A stretch of 64,000 nucleotides of DNA from NCBI RefSeq assembly GCF_000750635.1, contig NZ_CCDM010000001.1:310001-374000 (forward strand), read 5' to 3'. The translations under genes and the position numbers were made by a program. The stretch is from Oceanobacillus jeddahensis (GTDB lineage Bacteria > Bacillota > Bacilli > Bacillales > Amphibacillaceae). The notes beneath the pieces were generated by a model. That model ran no database searches. It was not told the origin of the DNA and worked only from the letters and a program-made list of their open reading frames with translations. Below, piece by piece: positions 35,108 to 43,724 of the stretch (position 1 is the stretch's first letter; every line of letters begins with the position of its first letter).

Positions 35108-36601
35108 ATGAATCATACTAATCTACAGTCATTAAAGCGATCTGATCTGTATAAACACGGTCACTTTGCATTTGTTATATCTTTAGGGCTAACATTCATT
35201 TTTTTATTTAATAGTTATGATTTTGGAAGTAATACATTTCACACCGTTTTTAGCATAGTTACAGTTATCTTTTTAATAAATAGCCTTTATCAACTTTTTA
35301 TTGTGCTCTTATTACGTAAAGATTTATTGCAAACAGGAGAAATTCAAAATCGTACACGCAAGCTGGCTGCAGTACAGGTTCTATCGTTAGTTTGCGGAAA
35401 TGTTTTTACAGCAACATTTGCTTTTCGGGTTTTAAAGAAGCGTTCATCCATTGAATATACATTCGCATACTATATGCTCATAACGGATTATTTTATTATT
35501 GCGGTGACTTTTTTAAATTTATTTAAGCCGTATGTATCCAATTATTTTATGTTATCCATGTCTATCTTGCTGGCGTTACTCCTTATTGATATTGCGTTGG
35601 TGATATTCTTCCACCGGCAGGATGATGCATCATTAGCCGGTAAAAAATCATTACGTATAGTTGCAATATTTTTATTTATTACTACTTTAACAGGAAATAT
35701 ATTCCGGTTTATTCTGGCTTATAGTATTCTATTAAAAACATCGAAAAAGGATCAATCCGTTATTGATAAATGGCAGTTCTTTTGGATAAAGCTAAGCAAG
35801 AGTTTTACGGCAATGATTGGTTTACTATTTGTTATTTTTACGTTTTCCATATCAATTACGAGCTTTGGTACGTTTGTCACGAGCTTTGCAACAGCCAATG
35901 ATTACGGTTCTTTATTGGAAAGCCCGAGTCTCGTACATCCATTTGGAACGGATAACTTCGGCCGTGATGTATTTTCCAGGATCATTTTTGGAGCAAGAAT
36001 TTCATTAGTGATCGGGCTGCTGACTACGATTATTCCAATGATTATTGGCGGGCTTTTAGGAGCGTTAGCTGGTTATTATTATAAAACAACGGATCAGGTG
36101 ATTATGCGTGTTCTTGACGCGTTGTATGCCATTCCAGGAATTTTATTAGCAATTGCAATTATAGCTGCGTTTGGTTCAAGTACCGTCAATTTAATTATTG
36201 CTCTGAGTATCGGGTCAATTCCGATTTATGCAAGGACGATGCGTGCCAATATTTTAATGGTATCCAACCTGGAATATATTGAAGCAGCCAAGGCGCTGGG
36301 AGAGTCGGATTGGAAAATCCTGACGAAGCATGCGGTGCCGAATGCGTTTGCTCCAATGATTGTGAAAGCTACATTAACCATTGGCGGAGCGGTTATCGCA
36401 ACAAGCAGTTTGAGCTTTTTAGGACTTGGTGTAGAACCACATGTTCCAGAATGGGGAAATGTTCTTCGCATTGGAAGTGCTTATTTAGAAACAGAACCAT
36501 ATTTAGCAGTCTTTCCGGGGATAGCAATTATTTTACTTGTACTATCCTTTAACTTTTTAGGAGATGGGCTGCGTGATGCGTTAGATCCAAAAATAAATTA
36601 A
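35108..36601 (+). CDS. ABC transporter permease (DppC-like) with six extra membrane helices
   Basis: The 497-residue protein ends in a normal DppC permease (about 235-497: [44 protein letters not shown] loop [30 protein letters not shown]). Before it lie about 225 residues with roughly six hydrophobic segments, for example [15 protein letters not shown] and [19 protein letters not shown], not found in ordinary DppC. GGGGGTGGAATG lies upstream of the ATG. It follows the other extended permease by 16 bases. The extra helices may anchor or contact the unusual binding protein encoded next; that is inference. Confidence 0.88.
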   Translation: MNHTNLQSLKRSDLYKHGHFAFVISLGLTFIFLFNSYDFGSNTFHTVFSIVTVIFLINSLYQLFIVLLLRKDLLQTGEIQNRTRKLAAVQVLSLVCGNVFTATFAFRVLKKRSSIEYTFAYYMLITDYFIIAVTFLNLFKPYVSNYFMLSMSILLALLLIDIALVIFFHRQDDASLAGKKSLRIVAIFLFITTLTGNIFRFILAYSILLKTSKKDQSVIDKWQFFWIKLSKSFTAMIGLLFVIFTFSISITSFGTFVTSFATANDYGSLLESPSLVHPFGTDNFGRDVFSRIIFGARISLVIGLLTTIIPMIIGGLLGALAGYYYKTTDQVIMRVLDALYAIPGILLAIAIIAAFGSSTVNLIIALSIGSIPIYARTMRANILMVSNLEYIEAAKALGESDWKILTKHAVPNAFAPMIVKATLTIGGAVIATSSLSFLGLGVEPHVPEWGNVLRIGSAYLETEPYLAVFPGIAIILLVLSFNFLGDGLRDALDPKIN

Positions 36602-36637
36602 TAAAATAAACTTACTTAAAGGGAGGCAACACACCAA

Positions 36638-38437
36638 ATGAAGAAATTAGGCTTTGTTTTTCTAACGATATTCGCTTTACTGTTAGCTGGATGTGTAAGT
36701 ACAGAATCCGATGTTGAGCAAGAGGATTCAGGTGGCGGCGAAGATACAGATCAACCGACGATTGAGATATTAGCAACAAGTACACAGGAAAATGATGTGA
36801 ATATTCTGCGTGATCAACTAACAAATACAGGTTTTAACGTAGAATTAAATATTCAACCAGATTATGGTAGTTTTACAACCCAGCGTGATGCAGGGAATTA
36901 TGATATTGCGCTTAACAGCTGGACAACAGTTACTGGAAACCCAGATTATTCTGTCCGGTCTCTTTTTACTTCTGATGGGGATAATACCTTGTTTGCAGAT
37001 GAAAGAGCGGATGAGCTTGTTGATGAAGCGAGTACCGAATTGCCGGGAGAATACGAAGAAACCTATAGAGAATTAGAAGAACATATCGTTTTTGACCAGG
37101 CATATCTTGCGCCACTTTATATTTCATTAAAAGCGCAAGGTGTGAATCACGATATTATTGATGAAGAAACTGTCCGTCTGCCGAAATCACGTGCGGCCGT
37201 GTGGGAAAATGTAGATTATAATGACACATCTTTACGCGATAGTGAGCCTTTACTCGTTCACCAGGCGATTGGTGATTTAACTTCATTAGATCCAATTAAA
37301 GGAAATGATGGTTCTATCAATACACTGAATACAAACATGTATGTTCGTTTAGTGAATTTAACGGACGATGATGAGGTTGTTTCCGATGGTTCTCTTTCTT
37401 TAAACCATGTTATAGCTGATGGAAGTCAAGATTTTTATTTCTTACTTCGCGATGATATTAATTTTGCAGAAGTAGACGGAGATACAGCTGCTGATACAGG
37501 TGAACGTGTTGGCGCAGAGGATGTTCAATTTAGCTTAGAACGTGCGAAAGACCCAAATTCTGTTCCTGATCACCGTACGTATAGCTTACATGAAAGTATG
37601 GAATCCATTGAAATTGTGGATGACCTGTCTGAATTAGAAGATACTTCTTCTGTAGATGGCAACACCATTAAACAGGCGTTAGAAGATGGGATTGATACGG
37701 AGATTGACTCATTAACTACGGATAAAACAGAAGTAGATAATGATGAAGGAACCTATCAGGTTGTGAAAATTACTACAGAAGATCCGTTTCCACAAGTATT
37801 AAACTATCTTGCGCACCAGTCAGCTGGCATTGTATCCAAAGATCAAGTGGAAAGCATCAATACGTTTGACGTAGAAGACTACGATGTTAATGAAGATGTT
37901 GCCTATGGTGACCAGCGGACAGTGCTGGAAGATAGTAATGAAGAAAATACACTTTACGCAAGTGGACCTTATATTATGGTTTCAAAAAATGATTATGAAG
38001 CAGATTTTGTGAAGAATCCTGGATACATGACTGGATCGGAATATGAGCCCAATATCAATGAAGTAGTTGTGAAATTTATTCAAGATCCAGAAAGTGCACT
38101 ATCTGCATTACGTAATGAGGAGATTCATATCTTAAACGGTGTCGCTGAAAATCGTTATGACACAGTGGAAGAGGATGAGAACCTAACTTTACAGCAAAAT
38201 GAGAGTAATGGTGTTTCTTACCTAAGCTTTAATTTAGAAGATAGTATTCTTGCGGATAATGTTGCATTGCGTCAGGCTGTACTATACTCTATTAATCAAG
38301 AGGAGTTTATTTCCTTCTATGAAGGTAATAAATTACCAGCTGTTTCCACCCTCAGCTCATTAGTTGATACAGGACTGGAGTTAGAAGCGGATCCAGAGCA
38401 GGCGCAGAGCTTGCTACAAGAAGGTTTAACAGAGTAA
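36638..38437 (+). CDS. Circularly permuted family-5 ABC solute-binding lipoprotein
   Basis: The 599-residue lipoprotein has a signal ending LLLAGC (Cys19). Residues about 45-195 are what normally forms the C-terminal part of an OppA/DppA protein: NILRDQLTNTGFNVELNI, then NYDIALNSWTTVTGNPDYS, SLFTSDG, ETYRELEEHIVFDQAYLAPL. Only afterwards, from about 205, comes the usual N-terminal part (PLLVHQAIGDLTSLDPIKGN, RLVNLT, DFYFLLRDDINFAE, GAEDVQFSLER), continuing to NVALRQAVLYSINQEEFISF and ending DPEQAQSLLQEGLTE, where a normal protein would run into the part now at the front. The chain is thus a clean circular permutation, with the signal peptide at the new front. GGGAGG precedes the ATG. Cargo is a peptide or oligosaccharide. 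Confidence 0.9.
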   Translation: MKKLGFVFLTIFALLLAGCVSTESDVEQEDSGGGEDTDQPTIEILATSTQENDVNILRDQLTNTGFNVELNIQPDYGSFTTQRDAGNYDIALNSWTTVTGNPDYSVRSLFTSDGDNTLFADERADELVDEASTELPGEYEETYRELEEHIVFDQAYLAPLYISLKAQGVNHDIIDEETVRLPKSRAAVWENVDYNDTSLRDSEPLLVHQAIGDLTSLDPIKGNDGSINTLNTNMYVRLVNLTDDDEVVSDGSLSLNHVIADGSQDFYFLLRDDINFAEVDGDTAADTGERVGAEDVQFSLERAKDPNSVPDHRTYSLHESMESIEIVDDLSELEDTSSVDGNTIKQALEDGIDTEIDSLTTDKTEVDNDEGTYQVVKITTEDPFPQVLNYLAHQSAGIVSKDQVESINTFDVEDYDVNEDVAYGDQRTVLEDSNEENTLYASGPYIMVSKNDYEADFVKNPGYMTGSEYEPNINEVVVKFIQDPESALSALRNEEIHILNGVAENRYDTVEEDENLTLQQNESNGVSYLSFNLEDSILADNVALRQAVLYSINQEEFISFYEGNKLPAVSTLSSLVDTGLELEADPEQAQSLLQEGLTE

Positions 38438-38442
38438 TGAAC

Positions 38443-38486
38443 AACGAGGCACATTCGGATGAAGAAGTCCGAACCGTGTCTCGTTT
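38443..38486 (+). terminator. Rho-independent terminator
   Basis: CGAGGCAC-A-TTCGGA pairs with TCCGAA-CC-GTGTCTCG around a short loop, followed by TTTTG. It ends the ABC operon. Confidence 0.7.
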
Positions 38487-38550
38487 TGATGTACGATTAT
38501 TTAAAAAATCTTAGTGATTTTTATTTAAGAATTACCAGGAGGTTTCAAAT

Positions 38551-38559
38551 TGTTATAAT
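38551..38559 (+). promoter_or_regulatory. Extended -10 promoter of the M20 amidohydrolase gene
   Basis: TGTTATAAT lies 49 bases upstream of the amidohydrolase ATG. The -35 region is poor. Confidence 0.45.
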
Positions 38560-38607
38560 GGTTAGTAAAAGCATCTTAATAAATATCAAAAAGGATGGGG
38601 AAGACAG

Positions 38608-39735
38608 ATGGGGAAAACCATAGAAAAAAGTGTGTTAGAAACTTTTCAACATTTACATACACACGCGGAAATTAGTTGGGAAGAAGTCGAGACTACGAAA
38701 TATATCAAAGAAAAATTAGAAGAAGCGGGGTGTGAAACAATCACATTTCCAGACCACACTGGTGTGATAGGAAAGTTTGGTAACTTTGATAAAGGTCTGC
38801 CGGTAGTAGGGATACGTGCGGATATGGATGCGTTATGGCAAGAGGTGGACGGCAAATTTCAACCAAACCATTCTTGTGGCCATGATGCGCATATGTCGAT
38901 GGTATTAGGTGTGCTATGGACAATACAACAAATGCCTGAAATCCAAGATAAGGTAGCAATCAAGTTTATTTATCAGCCTGCAGAGGAAGAAGGCGGCGGT
39001 GCATTGAAAATGGTAGAAGAAAATGTGGTAGAAGATGTTGATTACTTGTTTGGCGTTCACCTTAGACCAAAACAAGAAGTTGCTGCAGGGCAAGCTGCTC
39101 CTGTAATTGTCCACGGCGCAACCCAAACGTATGAAGCGGTTATTAAAGGGGAGGACGCACATGGCGCACGCCCGCATTTGAACGATAATGCAATCGAAAT
39201 CGGCATGCAAATCGTTAATATGCTGGGTCAAATTCATATGGACCCGCGAGTCCCGCACTCAGCGAAAATGACAAAGTTCCAAGCAGGAGCAAAAAGTTCC
39301 AATATTATCCCAGGGAATGCTTCGTTCAGTTTAGATTTACGTGCACAATCAAATGAAGTCATGGATTTGCTAGTGAATAAAGTAGATGGTATTCTTGATT
39401 CTGTACGAAATCTTTATGATGTAGACATTGATGTGATCGGCTATCATGGTGTTCCGGCCGCAGAAACCAATGAGGAAGCTACAAACTTCATGCGTGCAGC
39501 AGTGGCAGAGGTGCTTGGGGAAGAAAATATTGTAGAACCTCTTCTTACACCAGGTGGAGATGATTTTCATTTTTATACGGTGAAGAAGCCGAATCTAAAA
39601 GCAACCATGCTGGGGTTAGGCTGTGATTTAGGGCCAGGATTACATCATCCTCATATGACTTTTGATAAAGATGCGCTTAGCACGGGAGTCAATATTTTAA
39701 CGAAAGCTATACTGAATGTGTATCGGGATGTGTGA
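38608..39735 (+). CDS. M20-family amidohydrolase / aminoacylase
   Basis: The 375-residue protein has the M20D pattern: HTHAEISWEE near residue 12, VGIRADMDAL, HSCGHDAHMSMVLG with metal ligands, QPAEEEGGGA with the catalytic glutamates, and TPGGDDFHFYT. These enzymes hydrolyse N-acyl amino acids, small peptides or aryl-amides in the cytoplasm using two metal ions. It has GGGG before the ATG and its own promoter and terminators. Its position just after a peptide-type ABC transporter suggests it may process the imported compound, but the terminator between them keeps it a separate unit. Confidence 0.88.
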   Translation: MGKTIEKSVLETFQHLHTHAEISWEEVETTKYIKEKLEEAGCETITFPDHTGVIGKFGNFDKGLPVVGIRADMDALWQEVDGKFQPNHSCGHDAHMSMVLGVLWTIQQMPEIQDKVAIKFIYQPAEEEGGGALKMVEENVVEDVDYLFGVHLRPKQEVAAGQAAPVIVHGATQTYEAVIKGEDAHGARPHLNDNAIEIGMQIVNMLGQIHMDPRVPHSAKMTKFQAGAKSSNIIPGNASFSLDLRAQSNEVMDLLVNKVDGILDSVRNLYDVDIDVIGYHGVPAAETNEEATNFMRAAVAEVLGEENIVEPLLTPGGDDFHFYTVKKPNLKATMLGLGCDLGPGLHHPHMTFDKDALSTGVNILTKAILNVYRDV

Positions 39736-39765
39736 TTGAAAGGTGAATGATTAGTTTTAGATACC

Positions 39766-39798
39766 AGCCTTTACTGTATTTGCAGCAAAGGCTTTTTA
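39766..39798 (+). terminator. Rho-independent terminator
   Basis: AGCCTTT (39766-39772) and AAAGGCT (39787-39793) form a stem followed by TTTTAG, closing the amidohydrolase gene. Confidence 0.75.
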
Positions 39799-39871
39799 GA
39801 TTGCACATTAATTAAGGTATAAAGTGAATAGGAGCTTAAATATACATTCAAATTATAGATGTAGTTCATAT

Positions 39872-39899
39872 TTGTACGTACAAGAGGCAAGTTTATAAT
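39872..39899 (+). promoter_or_regulatory. Palindrome and possible promoter pointing into the rpiR-like gene
   Basis: TTGTACGTACAA (39872-39883) is a perfect palindrome. Its left half TTGTAC lies 16 bases before TATAAT (39894-39899). No plus-strand gene follows; a transcript would be antisense to the gene at 39990-40718. Confidence 0.35.
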
Positions 39900-39989
39900 A
39901 ATGCTTCTTATACTACTTATATACATTTTTGTCTTGTTTTTCGTCATTTTATATTAATGCATATTTATATAATCATTGTCATTAGGGTT

Positions 39990-40718
39990 TCAATGTTCAT
40001 TGTCTTCAGGCAACATATTTTTTAATTTCGCAATAATTTCTTCAATAAATATAAAAAAAATAGTTCTCGTTTTTTCAAATGGATATAAATTATCATCTTG
40101 TTTAAATTTTGATAAATAAAGAATATAATCTGCTTTAGAAAAACGAGTGTCAGCATATTCTTCTAGTAGTAGCATTATATTTGCATTTTTCTTTTTGATT
40201 TCATGAAAAAGATTCTCAAAAGAAGCAAATTTTCCTGTAACTGATAATACAATAAGCAAAGTGTCTTCATCCGCGATAAGTGCTGCGTGATCTTCATGTT
40301 GTGTAACAGTAATATTATTATTAGTGACTGTAGCTAACTTATATCCGAAATATTCTGCACTTATAAAGGAAGGGCCTAATCCATATATAATAATTTTGTT
40401 GAATTTATTAAATACAGAAACAAAGTCATCAACTAATTTAGTATCAAAGTTTTCTAAATATATTTTTAGTCGTTCTATTTCATTTGAATTTTTTTGAGAT
40501 GATAATTCTATAGGCCTCCCACTGAAATACAGCTTGTATTGTTTAAAATTATCAAAACCTAATTTACGTGCAAGTTTCGAAATTTTAGAAGGAGATACTT
40601 CACAAATCTCGGCAGCTTCAATTATTTTAAGGTTTTCACCTTCATCCATTTTTTTTGAGAGGATAGTATGTATTTTTTTTTCTAGTTGCGTAAGATGATT
40701 CGTATCTAATTTTAGCAT
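39990..40718 (-). CDS. RpiR/MurR-family transcriptional regulator
   Basis: The 242-residue protein has an N-terminal helix-turn-helix (KIIEAAEICEVSPSKISKLARKLGF, about 28-52) and a SIS domain (about 105-225: IIIYGLGPSFISAEYFGYKLA, LLIVLSVTGKFASFENLF). It is 42 residues shorter than the RpiR protein at 3128-3982, mainly in the linker. It lies downstream of, and in the same direction as, the MFS/FGGY/FAD-oxidase/SDR operon but beyond that operon's terminator, so it has its own promoter. It is the natural regulator of that operon, with a phosphorylated sugar made by the FGGY kinase as the probable signal. The ribosome site is weak. Confidence 0.87.
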   Translation of the reverse strand: MLKLDTNHLTQLEKKIHTILSKKMDEGENLKIIEAAEICEVSPSKISKLARKLGFDNFKQYKLYFSGRPIELSSQKNSNEIERLKIYLENFDTKLVDDFVSVFNKFNKIIIYGLGPSFISAEYFGYKLATVTNNNITVTQHEDHAALIADEDTLLIVLSVTGKFASFENLFHEIKKKNANIMLLLEEYADTRFSKADYILYLSKFKQDDNLYPFEKTRTIFFIFIEEIIAKLKNMLPEDNEH

Positions 40719-40888
40719 TTTATATCTTCCTTCAGCATTAGATTTACAGAATTTAATAAAACAGAAGTGTTATGAAATGTTAGAGGATTAAAATAGACTA
40801 TTATTTATGAATAAACATATATTATATCTCTTAAAAGATAACATAAACGAGGTTGAAATTCGAATGAAACTTATTTGCTATTGTCTTA

Positions 40889-40941
40889 ATAAAAGCTAAA
40901 AAGACAATCCACTTCAGCTTAAGAAATGGATTGTCTTAGCC
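40889..40941 (-). terminator. Rho-independent terminator of the MFS operon
   Basis: AAGACAATCCA (40901-40911) and TGGATTGTCTT (40927-40937) form an 11-bp stem; read on the minus strand it is followed by TTTAGCTTTTAT. Confidence 0.8.
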
Positions 40942-40952
40942 ATAAACTAGGG

Positions 40953-42260
40953 TTAGCTAGAAGTATTATTATTTTGAATGTTATTTCTCTTTTTAACGTC
41001 CGTGTTAAAAATGAAGGTAACCACAATAGCTATGACACCAGCTATGGCACTAAAAATAAAGTATACATTATAGCCAGCTGCTTCTCCAAATGATGTCATC
41101 ATCCAGCTAACCAAAATCGGCAATAGGATATCAGGTAAGTAACCAATAAATGATACTAATCCAATAGATAAACCAAGTTCGTTTTCTTTAATATCACAGT
41201 CGCCAAGTAATGACCAATAAAGTCCTCGTATAGAATAAGCAGCCAATCCAATTAAAATAACTAATATATTAAAATAGATGTATGGTATTCCAGACGGAAG
41301 TAGTGCCATAAAGATTAGTACGACGGTACCTATAAATAGAGATATAATTAATATATAACTTTTTCCAAATTTATCTCCTAAGTAACCTCCAAGAATACCG
41401 CCAATTGGCCGCATCCATAACATTATTACAGTAATAGTACCAACAGCGGAGGCGCTGACACCGACATTTGTCTGTAAAAATCCACCTACATAATAAATTG
41501 TCCAAGCAACTATATAAGCCGTAAAAATAATTACACCTAATAATAAAACAGATTTATTGGTTAGTACTTTCTTTACAGAATCTAGCCCTACTTTTTTACT
41601 TGCTGTATTATTCTGGCCGTTTTCGTCGGATGCTGTTTGTTGTTGAGAAACTTTATCTTCGTCTTTGACAAATATCATAATTAATATTGCGACGATGATT
41701 ACTATAATAGAATACATATATACAACAGTTACAAGTGCAGCTTCTTGATTCTCTATAGCTGTACTTGTGCCTAATACAGCAGAAAATATAGAGATTGCAA
41801 TACTTGCTAAAACAGCCTCTACGACCCCTTTACCACCATCTAATATTCCAAAGAAACGTCCCTCTTCTTCTTTTTTTGAAATCAGCTTAACTATTTTTAA
41901 ATGGGCTGACCAGAAAGTTAATACAGTGAATATTCCCCAAATAACAAAGATAGTAATAATGAATGGGTAACTAGGTACTTGTGCAAACCATATACCAGCT
42001 GCCCCAACTCCTAAAAGTGAAATAGTAAGTAATTTTTTTGCTGAAAATCTATCAGCTATCCATCCACTTGGAAAATAACCAATAACGTACGCAATACCTA
42101 ACGCTGATAGTATAGTATTAAGCTCTGATAGACTTAATCCATAGACTTGTAGAATTGTTTCTTGGTAGTTGGTTCTTAAGTAAAGTAAAGGAAATATAGC
42201 CCCACCAGCGAGAACAATTAAAGAAAATTGAAAATATCTTTTTAGGTTACTTGTTTGCAC
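40953..42260 (-). CDS. MFS transporter
   Basis: The 435-residue protein has about 12 membrane helices in two halves and both copies of the loop 2-3 signature (GYFPSGWIADRFSAKKLL near 57 and GGYLGDKFGKSY near 290). A soluble loop with QQQTASDENGQNN splits the halves. The pattern recalls the organophosphate/sugar-acid (GlpT/UhpC, ACS) branch. It is the last gene of the SDR/FAD-oxidase/kinase operon, 17 bases after the kinase. It would import the polyol or sugar acid that the other three enzymes use. An intergenic hairpin ends the unit downstream. Confidence 0.87.
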   Translation of the reverse strand: MQTSNLKRYFQFSLIVLAGGAIFPLLYLRTNYQETILQVYGLSLSELNTILSALGIAYVIGYFPSGWIADRFSAKKLLTISLLGVGAAGIWFAQVPSYPFIITIFVIWGIFTVLTFWSAHLKIVKLISKKEEEGRFFGILDGGKGVVEAVLASIAISIFSAVLGTSTAIENQEAALVTVVYMYSIIVIIVAILIMIFVKDEDKVSQQQTASDENGQNNTASKKVGLDSVKKVLTNKSVLLLGVIIFTAYIVAWTIYYVGGFLQTNVGVSASAVGTITVIMLWMRPIGGILGGYLGDKFGKSYILIISLFIGTVVLIFMALLPSGIPYIYFNILVILIGLAAYSIRGLYWSLLGDCDIKENELGLSIGLVSFIGYLPDILLPILVSWMMTSFGEAAGYNVYFIFSAIAGVIAIVVTFIFNTDVKKRNNIQNNNTSS

Positions 42261-42277
42261 AAATATACCTCCTTTAT

Positions 42278-43711
42278 CTAACCAAATATAGGAAAACTTA
42301 ACTTTAAAATTTCATCTGTGTGTTGTCTGACTTTTTTTACAACATTATTGTTTAAATCATGATAAAAATTATGATTATCATCGTTTGGAATGAATGTCTT
42401 TTCTGTTTTCACGGTTTGATTTATCGCATCAGAAAAACTATTATAAACACCTAGAAATTTATAGACACTGATAGCGGCTCCTTTACTTGCGCTACTATTT
42501 CCGGTACGTCGATGGACAGGGAGATTGAACGTATCAGCTAATATTTGCAGCATTAAATCGCTTTTAGATCCTCCACCAATGGCTACAATTTCGTTAATAT
42601 CTTCGTTGATCTCCTCCAACATATCTTCAATGTTATTTTTAATATTCAATGAAATCGCTTCCAGTATTGATCGATAAATGTGAAATTTTGTGTGTCTATT
42701 ATCAAAGCCAATCATGATCCCTTTCCTGTATGGCTTATCAGGGTAGGGTAACCAGTCTAGAATGGTAATTAAACCGTCACTTCCAATAGGTACCTCTTGA
42801 GCTTTTTGATTTAAATACTCTTCTTCAGATACTCCCATTTCTGAAGCATTGGAAGTTAAATCTTCTCCAATCAGATTTTTGAACCAACTTACTGTCCACA
42901 TGCCACGTCTGATAGCATTGGATTCATAAACATATTGAAAAGGTATCGCAGCTAAAGTAGGGAAGAAATTAACTGCATTTTCATAGTCTTTGTTTCTTAA
43001 TATCATGGAGGAGATTAAGGTTCCCAAAGAAATCATGATTGTATTATGATCTTTTATACCAGAACCTAGTACTTCTACAGCTTTATCATTAGCTGTTGCA
43101 ACTACTGGTATGCCTTCTTTTAATTCAAATTCTTGGGCGAGCTGGCTGCGAATATCTCCGAGCTTTTCACCAGGTTTCACCAGGTTGAAGAGCATATTTC
43201 TTTTTAATCCATGTTCAGCTATAATGTCATCATCTTCTACCCAATCTAAAGTTTGTCGATCTATAGGCCAGGAAACTTCACAATTACCTGCTGTATCATT
43301 GAATTCCCCTGTTAATCGAAATCCAAGATATCCAGACGTAGTTGTTACATACTTTACTTTGTCATCTTCATGGATATAAGGTTCAGAGAGACGGCGGTCC
43401 ATCCAGCTTAAAACTGGATGAGCCAAAGAACCATCACCTTTTAATAGAGCTCTGCAACTTCGAATAGTACATAGCCCGATACCAACAATATTCATTCGAT
43501 TCCCTTGGAAATTATTTAAACATTTTTTTAATGCATGATATACGCTATCCCATAAATCATCATTAGGATGAACTGCTTCGCCTGTTTTTTGACTTACTAA
43601 TTCTGCTAACTTATGTGATCCATATGCAACATCATTACCTTCCATATCATAAATAATTACTTTCGTACTCTGTGAACCATTATCTATACCAATAACGAAA
43701 TTTTCGCTCAT
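42278..43711 (-). CDS. FGGY-family carbohydrate kinase
   Basis: The 477-residue kinase begins MSENFVIGIDNGSQSTKVII with the phosphate-1 motif and has SWMDRRLSEPY, VATANDKAVEVLGSG and VAIGGGSKSDLMLQILADTF near 395, the FGGY adenosine-site signature region. Length is typical of xylulokinase-like proteins. GGGAGG lies 7 bases before the ATG at 43711; the open frame reaches further into the upstream gene but without a ribosome site. It phosphorylates a sugar, polyol or sugar acid, which could then be the effector of the RpiR regulator. The substrate cannot be read from sequence. Confidence 0.9.
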   Translation of the reverse strand: MSENFVIGIDNGSQSTKVIIYDMEGNDVAYGSHKLAELVSQKTGEAVHPNDDLWDSVYHALKKCLNNFQGNRMNIVGIGLCTIRSCRALLKGDGSLAHPVLSWMDRRLSEPYIHEDDKVKYVTTTSGYLGFRLTGEFNDTAGNCEVSWPIDRQTLDWVEDDDIIAEHGLKRNMLFNLVKPGEKLGDIRSQLAQEFELKEGIPVVATANDKAVEVLGSGIKDHNTIMISLGTLISSMILRNKDYENAVNFFPTLAAIPFQYVYESNAIRRGMWTVSWFKNLIGEDLTSNASEMGVSEEEYLNQKAQEVPIGSDGLITILDWLPYPDKPYRKGIMIGFDNRHTKFHIYRSILEAISLNIKNNIEDMLEEINEDINEIVAIGGGSKSDLMLQILADTFNLPVHRRTGNSSASKGAAISVYKFLGVYNSFSDAINQTVKTEKTFIPNDDNHNFYHDLNNNVVKKVRQHTDEILKLSFPIFG

Positions 43712-43724
43712 CATCCTGCCTCCC

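Noticed and set aside
36638-38437. Frameshift or misassembly as the explanation of the odd binding-protein order
   Set aside because: The frame is continuous for 599 codons, starts with a proper lipoprotein signal and ribosome site, and both junctions fall at sensible points of the fold.
38531-38559. AGGAGG followed by TTG as a possible small gene start
   Set aside because: The frame stops after two codons (TTG TTA TAA); the TATAAT is better read as a -10 box.
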